Below are positions 6,906 through 12,365 of a DNA stretch of 22,018 nt, one piece after another. Below the pieces are notes generated by a model. It was not told the origin of the DNA. It worked only from the letters and a program-made list of their open reading frames with translations, and did not search any database. Numbering within the stretch: position 1 is the stretch's first letter; each line of letters begins with the position of its first letter. Source of the DNA: a virus; IMG/VR virus record IMGVR_UViG_3300023210_000256, positions 1 through 22,018 of that record. One strand, given 5' to 3'. The position numbers and the translations under genes are program-made.

Positions 6906-7281
6906 ATGATTCCTCCCAACCGCAAACATAACAAAGAACTGGCGCATCTGTGCAATATGAACAAGGCGGATTGCCTGTATGACACGAACATGAACCCTCG
7001 ACCTTCTCAATTATCCCCTGACAACCATAACGCCAACACCTATCGCCTGTTGAAACCCCTACATCTTTTTGATACCTTACGGTTTTTTCAAACCCACAGT
7101 GAAAACAAATCTTAAAGTTTTCACCCTTTATCAATAAAACATCGTTATCGGAAACAAGTTCGTCTTTTTCAATATATCGCTTTGCCACGGCATTGATATA
7201 TATCGCATCATCATACTCATGGTCGCAAGCCTGTTGTTTAATCGCTGTGTGTAGTCGTTTTAGCAGTTTTAATATTTTCAT
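6886..7281 (-). CDS. multi-CxxC zinc protein (131 aa)
   Basis: A basic N-terminal helix (MKILKLLKRLHTAIKQQACD) is followed by a mixed segment and then many Cys and His: CFHCG (59-63), CW..GC, CSCH, CSYC and CYVCG near the end. This pattern can hold two or more zinc ribbons and may bind nucleic acid or protein. Its first 65 residues match the layout of the shorter gene at 4884-5087, which suggests duplication followed by loss or gain of the C-terminal zinc part. The start overlaps the previous stop as ATGA. Confidence 0.76.
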   Translation of the reverse strand: MKILKLLKRLHTAIKQQACDHEYDDAIYINAVAKRYIEKDELVSDNDVLLIKGENFKICFHCGFEKTVRYQKDVGVSTGDRCWRYGCQGIIEKVEGSCSCHTGNPPCSYCTDAPVLCYVCGWEESFEDRIN

Positions 7282-7523
7282 AAATTTAATATCCTATCGT
7301 GAAACTGTTCCCATAAATACTTTTTGCCCATCTCTGTTAGCTCGTTTAAATTTGTTCTTTTTAATTTCAATTCTTCAACAATCCCCCTTGAAGTGCTTCC
7401 CTGATAATACCCACTTGCAACTTTCAACACAGCCTCATTCACAACATGCCTCTTGCTACAATCCCCAAAACTAGCATTGCCCCATACTTTGTCAATTTCT
7501 TCATCTGTAACGTATTCACTCAT
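7278..7523 (-). CDS. conserved phage protein of unknown function (81 aa)
   Basis: The sequence MSEYVTDEEIDKVWGNASFG, KRHVVNEAVLKVASGYYQGS, IVEELKL and LTEMGKKYLWEQF is one I recognise from short uncharacterised phage proteins in replication or early regions ('it.eEie.vwG.anFG...kr.vv...LlkiacGy..G.T'). It is alpha-helical with no membrane or metal motif. The start has AAGGTGAT and overlaps the previous stop. Confidence 0.8.
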   Translation of the reverse strand: MSEYVTDEEIDKVWGNASFGDCSKRHVVNEAVLKVASGYYQGSTSRGIVEELKLKRTNLNELTEMGKKYLWEQFHDRILNL

Positions 7524-7777
7524 TTTATCACCTTATAATAAATTTGAAGTTTAACAACTCTTGCTCTGTTTCTTTTTCCTGTATACCCATTCACCCTTAC
7601 CTCTTTTAAATATTCTCTCGCAATTTTTCTGGTCTTAAATGTTGCAATCCTAAATCCTTCACACTCTGATGCAATAAAAATATTGAAATAATATATTCCA
7701 AAAAACCCTTCATAAACTTTGGAATCAATATCGGCGTAATGATAAGCAATCGCCCATACATTATTGTTATATCTCAT
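7520..7777 (-). CDS. hypothetical phage protein (85 aa)
   Basis: The protein is rich in aromatics and beta-prone segments in its first half (NNVWAIAYHYADIDSKVYEG, FFGIYYFNIFIASECEG) and basic in its second half (FKTRKIAREYLKEVRVNGYT). No family is recognised. It is coupled by ATGA to the replication initiator upstream and by an overlap to the next gene, so it is probably translated with them. Confidence 0.68.
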   Translation of the reverse strand: MRYNNNVWAIAYHYADIDSKVYEGFFGIYYFNIFIASECEGFRIATFKTRKIAREYLKEVRVNGYTGKRNRARVVKLQIYYKVIK

Positions 7778-8580
7778 TTTTCACTCTCAAATTCTTTCTT
7801 CGCACTTTCATGTGCAATCTTCATTTCATTTTGTAATTTCTCAAACTCTCCTTTCCTTTCCTTCCTCTGTTTCTCTGTGCCTTTACCCAATAATTTACCC
7901 AGTGCCAACATTGACTTTGCAATTTTCTGTGTTGCCTCGGTTTTAATCACTGGTTTATTTTCTTTTGGCAACTGTGAATTCGGTATGTATTCTGGCTTTT
8001 CATCCCTTGCCCAATTCAAGATGACATCATAATGGCTGGCATAGCCCTTAAATATTTTTGGATTGATACGACTGTATCTGTCAAGATTTTCAATTTTCTT
8101 ATCATGGGTTATGGGAAAACGTAATAAAAGTTCCCCGTGTTCTTCTGCTGTTAAATAAACCGATTTAAGAAAGAGGGTTTTTTGTTCTTTCTCTTTCTCT
8201 TTCTCTTTCTCTTTCTCTTTGAGGGTGTCTTTAGACGGTTGTTTAACCGTTATATTACCGTTACACTCTGGTATTAAAGATTCTTTCTCGGTGTGGTGTG
8301 GCTTCTGATGTTTATTAAAGTTGTTTATCTGTATATACTTACGACTTTCAACCGTGTACCTGACAATGAATTTATCTGTCAATTCACATAGTATTTTCTC
8401 TGGATTAACACTATCATAAGGCATAATTTGAGCCTTTAAAACTTTTGGCTTATCTTCCAATCGTCCCTCTCTATCAGCGTAACACCAAAGTCCCTGAAAA
8501 AACAGCCTCGTTGCAAATCCTAATTCTGCAAGGTCATCGTCAAAAAAGAAATCTGGCTTTAAATATCTTATTCTTGCCAT
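7774..8580 (-). CDS. phage replication initiator / replisome organiser-like protein (268 aa)
   Basis: The N-terminal domain (RIRYLKPDFFFDDDLAELGF, then ATRLFFQGLWCYADREGRLEDKPKVLKA and YIQINNFNKHQKPHH, residues 1-95) is the winged-helix module shared by many phage DnaD-like or O-like initiators ('arn.kp.ff.d..la.l....Rllf.gLW..aDreGr'). A charged KE repeat (about 121-133) links it to a C-terminal part rich in helices. It would bind the phage origin and recruit the helicase loader. Iteron-like repeats lie inside its own coding region, as is common in phages. It starts five bases after the regulator gene stop. Confidence 0.88.
   Translation of the reverse strand: MARIRYLKPDFFFDDDLAELGFATRLFFQGLWCYADREGRLEDKPKVLKAQIMPYDSVNPEKILCELTDKFIVRYTVESRKYIQINNFNKHQKPHHTEKESLIPECNGNITVKQPSKDTLKEKEKEKEKEKEQKTLFLKSVYLTAEEHGELLLRFPITHDKKIENLDRYSRINPKIFKGYASHYDVILNWARDEKPEYIPNSQLPKENKPVIKTEATQKIAKSMLALGKLLGKGTEKQRKERKGEFEKLQNEMKIAHESAKKEFESEK
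8191..8220. repeat. hexanucleotide microsatellite (CTCTTT)x5
   Basis: Five perfect CTCTTT units (AAAGAG on the coding strand), with a sixth partial unit on the left, encode the KEKE linker of the replication initiator. Unit length is a multiple of three, so slippage would change linker length without a frameshift. Confidence 0.95.
8235..8263. repeat. iteron-like repeats, candidate replication origin
   Basis: ACCGTTA occurs at 8246-8252 and again at 8257-8263, 11 bases apart, about one helical turn. An inverted copy (ACGGTT) at 8235-8240 forms a perfect 6-bp stem with AACCGT at 8245-8250. The group lies inside the initiator gene next to the purine-strand microsatellite. Origins inside initiator genes are well known in phages; this assignment is an inference from repeat geometry. 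Confidence 0.45.
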
Positions 8581-8585
8581 TTTAA

Positions 8586-8771
8586 TTAGTAAGTAATTTC
8601 AGAAGGTTTACAAGATAGAGCATTCGATATTTTCTGTTTTTCATCGTCTGACGGCACAACATAACCGTTTTCAATCAATGATAGCTTTGGCATGTGTATA
8701 CCTGTCGCCTTAAAAATATCCGCCTGCGTCATCCCTTTATCGAACCTCATTTGTTTCAATGTTTTTTCCAT
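8586..8771 (-). CDS. Cro/CI-like XRE-family helix-turn-helix regulator (61 aa)
   Basis: LKQMRFDKGMTQADIFKATG, then IHMPKLSLIENGYVVPSDDE and IANAL-like KISNALSCKPSEI, form the classic XRE domain: helix 2-turn-helix 3 around TQADIFKATGIHMPKLSLIE. The protein consists of this DNA-binding domain only, like Cro or small repressors. Its ATG lies just six bases after a TATAAT box, so the mRNA is probably leaderless, as for lambda cI from PRM. A perfect 16-bp palindrome overlaps the promoter, consistent with autoregulation. It precedes the replication initiator and may control the lower early region. Confidence 0.9.
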   Translation of the reverse strand: MEKTLKQMRFDKGMTQADIFKATGIHMPKLSLIENGYVVPSDDEKQKISNALSCKPSEITY

Positions 8772-8777
8772 ATCAGT

Positions 8778-8805
8778 ATTATAATAATATTATTATCAGT
8801 TGCAA
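8778..8805 (-). promoter_or_regulatory. sigma-70 promoter for the HTH regulator (leaderless start)
   Basis: On the minus strand TTGCAA (8805-8800) and TATAAT (8783-8778) are separated by 16 bases. ATG follows the -10 box after only ACTGAT, so transcription should begin at or next to the start codon and no ribosome site is present. Confidence 0.75.
8781..8796. promoter_or_regulatory. perfect palindrome ATAATAATATTATTAT, candidate operator
   Basis: This 16-bp perfect palindrome fills the spacer and touches the -10 box of the regulator promoter. A protein bound here would block RNA polymerase. The regulator it precedes is the natural candidate. Low sequence complexity leaves room for chance. 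Confidence 0.5.
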
Positions 8806-8821
8806 GATAAAAAATATTTAT

Positions 8822-8971
8822 TTATCCCCACACAAAATAATCTGTACACCTGATAATCACGCCCTGCTCACAATCTTCATGTCCTGCGCCTTTGCCTAAT
8901 GCGTGACTCGGCACATAAGTCACTTTGCCAAGATAATTCTTTTCTGTAATAGTTTTGTTTTCAATTTTCAT
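8822..8971 (-). CDS. conserved phage protein, GKVTYVPSH family (49 aa)
   Basis: The sequence KTITEKNYLGKVTYVPSHAL, GHEDCEQGVIIRCTDYFVWG is a short version of a protein I recognise from many phages, where 'G.VtYvP.Ha.G...H.dCe.GvI' is followed by a longer 'vRY.g....t.pedLvwG' part. Here that middle part is missing, so the gene may carry an internal deletion. The small beta-barrel look recalls KOW-like folds. It overlaps the preceding gene by 11 bases and is followed by the regulator promoter. Confidence 0.75.
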   Translation of the reverse strand: MKIENKTITEKNYLGKVTYVPSHALGKGAGHEDCEQGVIIRCTDYFVWG

Positions 8972-9236
8972 TTTCTTTTTCCTCTGTATCTAGTTTTTCC
9001 AATAACTCTGCCTGCTTCTCTTGTGAATATTCTAACCTTTTGGCACAAAGGTCAACTTTTTGTTGTGCTTCTTTTACAAGAAAGTCTTTTCCTTGTTGCC
9101 ATGTGTCAAAATAATTATGATAAGAGGTGTGTTTTAATTGTGTACGACCATTAATCCAAACCGATTTTTCGCTTTCCTTTTCAATCTCAACCGCCTCTAT
9201 TTCCTTGTGATACCCACCTGTTTTGTATTTAATCAT
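8961..9236 (-). CDS. hypothetical phage protein with C-terminal coiled coil (91 aa)
   Basis: The start MIKYKTGGYHKEIEAVEIEK and SVWINGRTQLKHTSYHNYFD look like a short beta module ('I..v.v.....v.~~~g...~~~~~~~~~F.T..eA'), followed by a charged helix (AKRLEYSQEKQAELLEKLDT). I have seen this arrangement in uncharacterised phage proteins. ATG 9236 overlaps the previous stop as ATGA, which I prefer to the longer frame from 9254. The function is unknown. Confidence 0.75.
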   Translation of the reverse strand: MIKYKTGGYHKEIEAVEIEKESEKSVWINGRTQLKHTSYHNYFDTWQQGKDFLVKEAQQKVDLCAKRLEYSQEKQAELLEKLDTEEKENEN

Positions 9237-9562
9237 TTTCCTGTTTTCTCCCATACACTTGCAGGCGTTCCATGTGCTTTCGGATTCCTGACGTTATTAT
9301 ATCCAATATGTTTAATCATGCCTTTTTCCTTTGCAACCTTTACAACACCACCCCATGCTCTACTATTTGGCGGATATGGCAACCCGTTCGTATGTGACCA
9401 AATGCGTAGTTCTTCCGTCATAAAAGTATCGAATGGATATTTAGCAATGTATTTTATTGCTTCGTCCAACCAACCACACTCTTTTTCACAAGCATTATCA
9501 ACCGCCAGTTTAATACCAGTGTCACGATTTACTTCTGTTTGTTCTTTATCAAGTTCATTCAT
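9233..9562 (-). CDS. hypothetical phage protein, winged-helix-like (109 aa)
   Basis: The part from about residue 28 (CGWLDEAIKYIAKYPFDTF, MTEELRIWSHTNGLPYPPNS, RAWGGVVKVAKEKGMIKHIG) alternates helices in a way that resembles a small winged helix ('f..edlR......pP.~~raWG.v~~.A.~.giI...gy'), ending AHGTPASVWEKTGK. Similar phage proteins lie near replication genes, but I know of no assigned function. The start overlaps the MazG-like stop (ATGA) and has GGGGGTAAGGTGAT. Confidence 0.75.
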   Translation of the reverse strand: MNELDKEQTEVNRDTGIKLAVDNACEKECGWLDEAIKYIAKYPFDTFMTEELRIWSHTNGLPYPPNSRAWGGVVKVAKEKGMIKHIGYNNVRNPKAHGTPASVWEKTGK

Positions 9563-9906
9563 ATCACCTTACCCCCGTGTTTATATGATCTTGATTTGTT
9601 GTATTTAGTTTTCAATTCAATCGCCTTTTCCATATCAATACCAACGTACTCACAAAAATCTAATATCCTCAATACACAATCTGCAAGTTCAATTGGAATA
9701 CCCGTTGGTTTGCTTACACCAAATACAGAAGTATCTTCATTTATTATTTCTTTGTATTTTTTGCCTTGCCTGAAACATTCCAATGCCTCTGACAATTCAG
9801 AATGACATAATGCAATCACTTCTCCAAACTCTAAACACTTACCATTATACCATCCTTTTTCTTTTGCAATTTCATGTGTTACTTTTTGAATGTCTCTAAT
9901 TATAAT
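9559..9906 (-). CDS. MazG-like nucleotide pyrophosphohydrolase domain protein, unusual start
   Basis: The family pattern covers IRDIQKVTHEIAKEKGWYNG, EFGEVIALCHSELSEALECF (Glu-rich metal site E..E/SE) and GIPIELADCVLRILDFCEYV (ELaD motif). MazG-like enzymes hydrolyse nucleoside triphosphates to monophosphates and pyrophosphate, cleaning the pool or lowering (p)ppGpp effects during infection. The first in-frame ATG/GTG is GTG 9819, but about 29 conserved-looking codons lie upstream of it, in frame up to a stop just before 9909. No ATG, GTG or TTG exists there. ATT at 9906, 12 bases after AGAGAGGA, is the best candidate; GTG 9819 would cut off helix 1. Confidence 0.8.
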   Translation of the reverse strand: MIIRDIQKVTHEIAKEKGWYNGKCLEFGEVIALCHSELSEALECFRQGKKYKEIINEDTSVFGVSKPTGIPIELADCVLRILDFCEYVGIDMEKAIELKTKYNKSRSYKHGGKVI

Positions 9907-10057
9907 AACAGTTTAATTCCTCTCTGGCATACCATTCTGGACTATACCCATAGTCAAACTCACCCGAACCCTTGTCAAACAGCTTACCAGCATCAACACT
10001 GGTAAGCCCTTGACCGATTAAATACTTAATGTAGCGATCTTTAAACTCAGTGGTCAT
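9896..10057 (-). CDS. small acidic phage protein (53 aa)
   Basis: The protein reads MTTEFKDRYIKYLIGQGLTS, VDAGKLFDKGSGEFDYGYSP and EWYAREELNCYYN. The end, with 'y..eP...A.eeL.yw'-like spacing, resembles small uncharacterised phage proteins. It starts two bases after the Mom-like gene stop, behind GAGGC. Its N-terminus is related to the truncated ORF on the other side of the Mom-like gene. The function is unknown. Confidence 0.7.
   Translation of the reverse strand: MTTEFKDRYIKYLIGQGLTSVDAGKLFDKGSGEFDYGYSPEWYAREELNCYYN
10035..10056. repeat. repeat copy downstream of the Mom-like gene
   Basis: GCGATCTTTAAA followed a few bases later by TGGTCAT recurs at 10751-10777. The copies encode the related starts MTTEFKDRY and MTIGEFKDRL and bracket the Mom-like gene. 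Confidence 0.6.
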
Positions 10058-10058
10058 A

Positions 10059-10712
10059 TCAAAATAGCCTCAATTGTGTTTGGGGTTCAAAACGTGCATC
10101 ATATCTTCCGTTATCACCCTTTGGATATGTTTGGCGTTTATATTTTAATTGACTGTCCCATTCCTTTCTTTGTGCTTTCGTTCCAATAAAATAAACATAG
10201 CGATGTTTTTGTGGCCTATCCCTAACATCTAAATCTTGATAATTTACCCCTTTGTTCTGTGTCACGGTTTTACTGTGTTTATTTGGATTGTTTTTATCAT
10301 ACCTCTCTGTCCTTTTTGCGGACAATCCAGTATAAACCCAATTCGTCGCCTGATAAATATAACCATGATGTCCTTTTGACGTGTCGGCATAGCTAATTAA
10401 AATCATTGATGGCAATAATTTTAATGTGTTTGCAAGAAAAAAAGACAAGGTATTTTTTTGCATGTTTTCATTTATACAAAGACGGTTTAGTTCATAAACA
10501 TGTTTTGAGTGTAATCCCCCACAAACACCCACACATAAAGCGTTATTTGGTGGCTTACCAACAGTCAAAACCCCTGATAATATTTTATTGAAATAAAGAC
10601 CATAACAAAACGAAATACTCGGAATCCTATGTGCATAATGCTTTCTTAACAACCACGGATATGATTCTTCCGATTGTATTAATTGCACACTATATAAATC
10701 TTTCACACTCAA
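10059..10712 (-). CDS. mom: Mom-like DNA adenine modification protein (217 aa)
   Basis: The sequence shows the hallmark segments of phage proteins related to Mu Mom: LLRKHYAHRIPSISFCYGLY, GVLTVGKPPNNALCVGVCGG, VYELNRLCINENMQKNTLSF, LPSMILISYADTSKGHHGYI and YQATNWVYTGLSAKRTERYD, ending with RPQKHRYVYFIG and YPKGDNGRYD. Mom has a GNAT-like fold and converts adenine in DNA to a methylcarbamoyl-type derivative, shielding phage DNA from many restriction enzymes. The conserved ELNRL and SYAD..xxHHGYIYQATN boxes are intact, so it is probably active. The start is TTG 10712, six bases after GGAGG and overlapping a mini-ORF stop (TTGA). No Com-like translational activator is identified with certainty, although the Zn protein upstream is a candidate. 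The chemistry in this phage is inferred. Confidence 0.85.
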   Translation of the reverse strand: MSVKDLYSVQLIQSEESYPWLLRKHYAHRIPSISFCYGLYFNKILSGVLTVGKPPNNALCVGVCGGLHSKHVYELNRLCINENMQKNTLSFFLANTLKLLPSMILISYADTSKGHHGYIYQATNWVYTGLSAKRTERYDKNNPNKHSKTVTQNKGVNYQDLDVRDRPQKHRYVYFIGTKAQRKEWDSQLKYKRQTYPKGDNGRYDARFEPQTQLRLF

Positions 10713-10777
10713 AAGCCCCCTCCAATCAAGTTTTCAATTTCAATAATTAGGCGATCTTTAAATTCCCCAATGGTCAT
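10709..10777 (-). CDS. mini-ORF, truncated relative of the 9896-10057 gene (22 aa)
   Basis: MTIGEFKDRLIIEIENLIGG shares its start with the 53-aa gene downstream (MTTEFKDRYIKYLIG...). It stops at TGA overlapping the TTG start of the Mom-like gene, so it may serve as a coupling leader or be a remnant left when the Mom-like gene was inserted. The start has only a weak GGA upstream. Expression is uncertain. Confidence 0.42.
   Translation of the reverse strand: MTIGEFKDRLIIEIENLIGGGF
10751..10777. repeat. repeat copy upstream of the Mom-like gene
   Basis: GCGATCTTTAAA plus TGGTCAT, the partner of the copy at 10035-10056, in the same orientation and about 720 bases away. The spacing between the two blocks differs by a few bases. 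Confidence 0.6.
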
Positions 10778-10892
10778 TTTCAAAGCATCCATTGAGCGAA
10801 CCGCCATCCTTTTTGTTTGCTGACTTGAATTTTTTCCCACATCTCAGGCAAATTGCCTTGTCACTATTCGTCTTTTTCTTTTTTAATGGCAC
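10758..10892 (-). CDS. zinc-finger micro-protein upstream of the Mom-like gene (44 aa)
   Basis: From GTG 10892 the protein reads PLKKKKTNSDKAICLRCGKK then FKSANKKDGG and GCFENDHWGI. CxxC plus a later Cys and His can hold one zinc. The basic N-terminus suggests nucleic-acid binding. In phage Mu a small zinc protein (Com) turns on mom translation; a small zinc gene directly before a Mom-like gene recalls that, but sequence similarity to Com is not clear, so this is only a hint. GTG has AAAGG about 10 bases upstream. Confidence 0.55.
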   Translation of the reverse strand: MPLKKKKTNSDKAICLRCGKKFKSANKKDGGSLNGCFENDHWGI

Positions 10893-11064
10893 TCAGAATA
10901 AACCTTTCACCACGGTCAAACAAACCCGTTATCGCCGTTCTGATAATATCGGCTTTGGTAATTTTTTCCAATTTGTGCTTTTCCACAAACGCAGAAAGAA
11001 GGTTTTCATGTTCTTCAAATAAATGAACATGAGTGTTAATAATTGGCTTTGTATGTTTTTTCAT
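10864..11064 (-). CDS. ribbon-helix-helix-like small DNA-binding protein (66 aa)
   Basis: KPIINTHVHLFEEHENLLSA forms a strand followed by a helix, then EKHKLEKITKADIIRTAITG matches the helix-turn-helix half of CopG/Arc-type ribbon-helix-helix domains ('...s.sdviR.Ai..'). Such proteins bind DNA as dimers and often repress transcription or help partitioning. ATG 11064 has AAAGGAAATT. It overlaps the Zn micro-protein by 29 bases. Confidence 0.68.
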   Translation of the reverse strand: MKKHTKPIINTHVHLFEEHENLLSAFVEKHKLEKITKADIIRTAITGLFDRGERFILSAIKKEKDE

Positions 11065-11078
11065 AATTTCCTTTCTTA

Positions 11079-11732
11079 TTACCTGATATTTGCCCGTTCC
11101 CTCGATGTTATGCTGATGCCCTCAATTGGCATCTCTCCCTTCGTGGCAGTTATAAACGACTTTATCGCCTTATCGTTTATCATAAGAAAATTGCGTGGCA
11201 CTTGTCCTAGATTTGCAACTGTATATTCATAAACCGTTGTCTTGGACACACCTTGAACCTTCGCTGGCTTTAGCTGAACCCCTGTCTGTGGTAACGCATT
11301 AGATTGAATCTCAAGACTTACCGCCGCCGCTTCGTTGTTATTCTCTCTAGCTTCAATAGCCGCAGTTTCGGTTTTGTCTTTTTTCTCCTTCAAATCTTTG
11401 TCTATTTTATCCTGTGCCTCTTTCCTAATACGTGCCTGTTCGGTGTCGTAATCACCCAACAAACCCCTTAGTTTGTTTTCAGCTTGTTTATATGCACTTA
11501 ATATTGGATTGAAAAAGTCTTGAATTTCCTTCACCGTATCGTCCGCAGGTTTTTTCATTTTCTTCCGTGCTTCCTCAACGGTTTTCCACTTTTTCTTCAA
11601 CTCCCTGATGATGTTAACATTCAACCCATACTCGGCCTGATTTGCAATCTTTGTACCTTCTGCTCTCTCAAGTAATTCCACTGAATTTTTCTGCGCATCA
11701 ACATTTTCCTGTGTTGGTATGAATTTTTCCAC
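11079..11732 (-). CDS. coiled-coil recombination-associated phage protein (217 aa)
   Basis: Residues 15-130 form a long charged helix (NIIRELKKKWKTVEEARKKM, EIQDFFNPILSAYKQAENKL, ARIRKEAQDKIDKDLKEKKD). The C-terminal domain carries YTVANLGQVPRNFLMINDKA, KSFITATKGEMPIEGISIT. The 'VPr.fl..de..I...v.a.kG...ipGi.i' ending is one I recognise from phage proteins encoded beside recT and the exonuclease. I know of no proven function; a Gam-like or single-strand-binding accessory role is a guess. The start is GTG 11732 behind GGGGTAG. Confidence 0.78.
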   Translation of the reverse strand: MEKFIPTQENVDAQKNSVELLERAEGTKIANQAEYGLNVNIIRELKKKWKTVEEARKKMKKPADDTVKEIQDFFNPILSAYKQAENKLRGLLGDYDTEQARIRKEAQDKIDKDLKEKKDKTETAAIEARENNNEAAAVSLEIQSNALPQTGVQLKPAKVQGVSKTTVYEYTVANLGQVPRNFLMINDKAIKSFITATKGEMPIEGISITSRERANIR

Positions 11733-11765
11733 TTTCTACCCCTTTGTAAATAAAATTAATTTTGG

Positions 11766-12365
11766 TTATCCGATATGAAATCTTTCGTTTACCAGACCCC
11801 GATTAAATATCTGGTTTATTGATATAAAATCCCGTATGTCATTAATCCTTTCTGGTTTACTACACCAATCACACTTATAATTGCCGTTTTTATTCAGATA
11901 CAAAATCAACCGCTTTTGATAATCAAATTCCTCAAGGCTCACGATATAGCCTCCTGTCTGTATATAATCTTCGTCTTTCGGTATGCCAGTTTTAATATCA
12001 ATCAGCGTCTTTGTCGTCCTGTCAAGCTTATCTATCATGCCACATACATTTAAGCCTCTATGGAAAACCCTGATTTCAATATCCTCTGGATGAATATTCA
12101 AACAAAGCTCTGCTTTCGCCTTCTTATAGGCGTTCAGATACCCAACTACCCGTTCATGTACAGTGCTTTCGTCCAGAATGCCCTTGTCATAGTATTCCGT
12201 TGCCAAATGTACAGCCCGACCACGTTGCCTGCTATCCTCGGTATAATATTCCTTGCCTTTTGACGGGTACACCGCATCAATCATCTGTGTCACACTGGCA
12301 ATGCGCTGACCATCTACCCAATAACTATGATCTTCGTCCAGAAATTTTATATCCTTACTTCTCAT
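11766..12365 (-). CDS. PD-(D/E)XK exonuclease, RecT partner (199 aa)
   Basis: RecB/Cas4-type nuclease motifs appear in order: RGRAVHLATEYYDKG (helix with His, about residues 48-62), CGMIDKLDRT (metal-binding Asp, about 108-117), LIDIKTGIP (D-x-K, about 121-129) and YIQTGGYIVSLEEF (motif IV Gln-Tyr helix). Such enzymes resect double-strand ends so that RecT can coat and anneal the single strand. Its ATG follows the recT stop immediately, so the two genes are co-translated. The enzyme is a little shorter than many relatives (about 200-330 residues). Confidence 0.9.
   Translation of the reverse strand: MRSKDIKFLDEDHSYWVDGQRIASVTQMIDAVYPSKGKEYYTEDSRQRGRAVHLATEYYDKGILDESTVHERVVGYLNAYKKAKAELCLNIHPEDIEIRVFHRGLNVCGMIDKLDRTTKTLIDIKTGIPKDEDYIQTGGYIVSLEEFDYQKRLILYLNKNGNYKCDWCSKPERINDIRDFISINQIFNRGLVNERFHIG

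Noticed and set aside
6714-7010. 98-aa reading starting at 7010
   Set aside because: Its first 35 codons are the zinc protein read in another frame; TTG 6905 has GGGAGGAA at ideal spacing.
8800-8826. GATAAA/TTTATC hairpin as a terminator before the regulator promoter
   Set aside because: Only a six-base AT stem without a G/C core; not convincing as a terminator.
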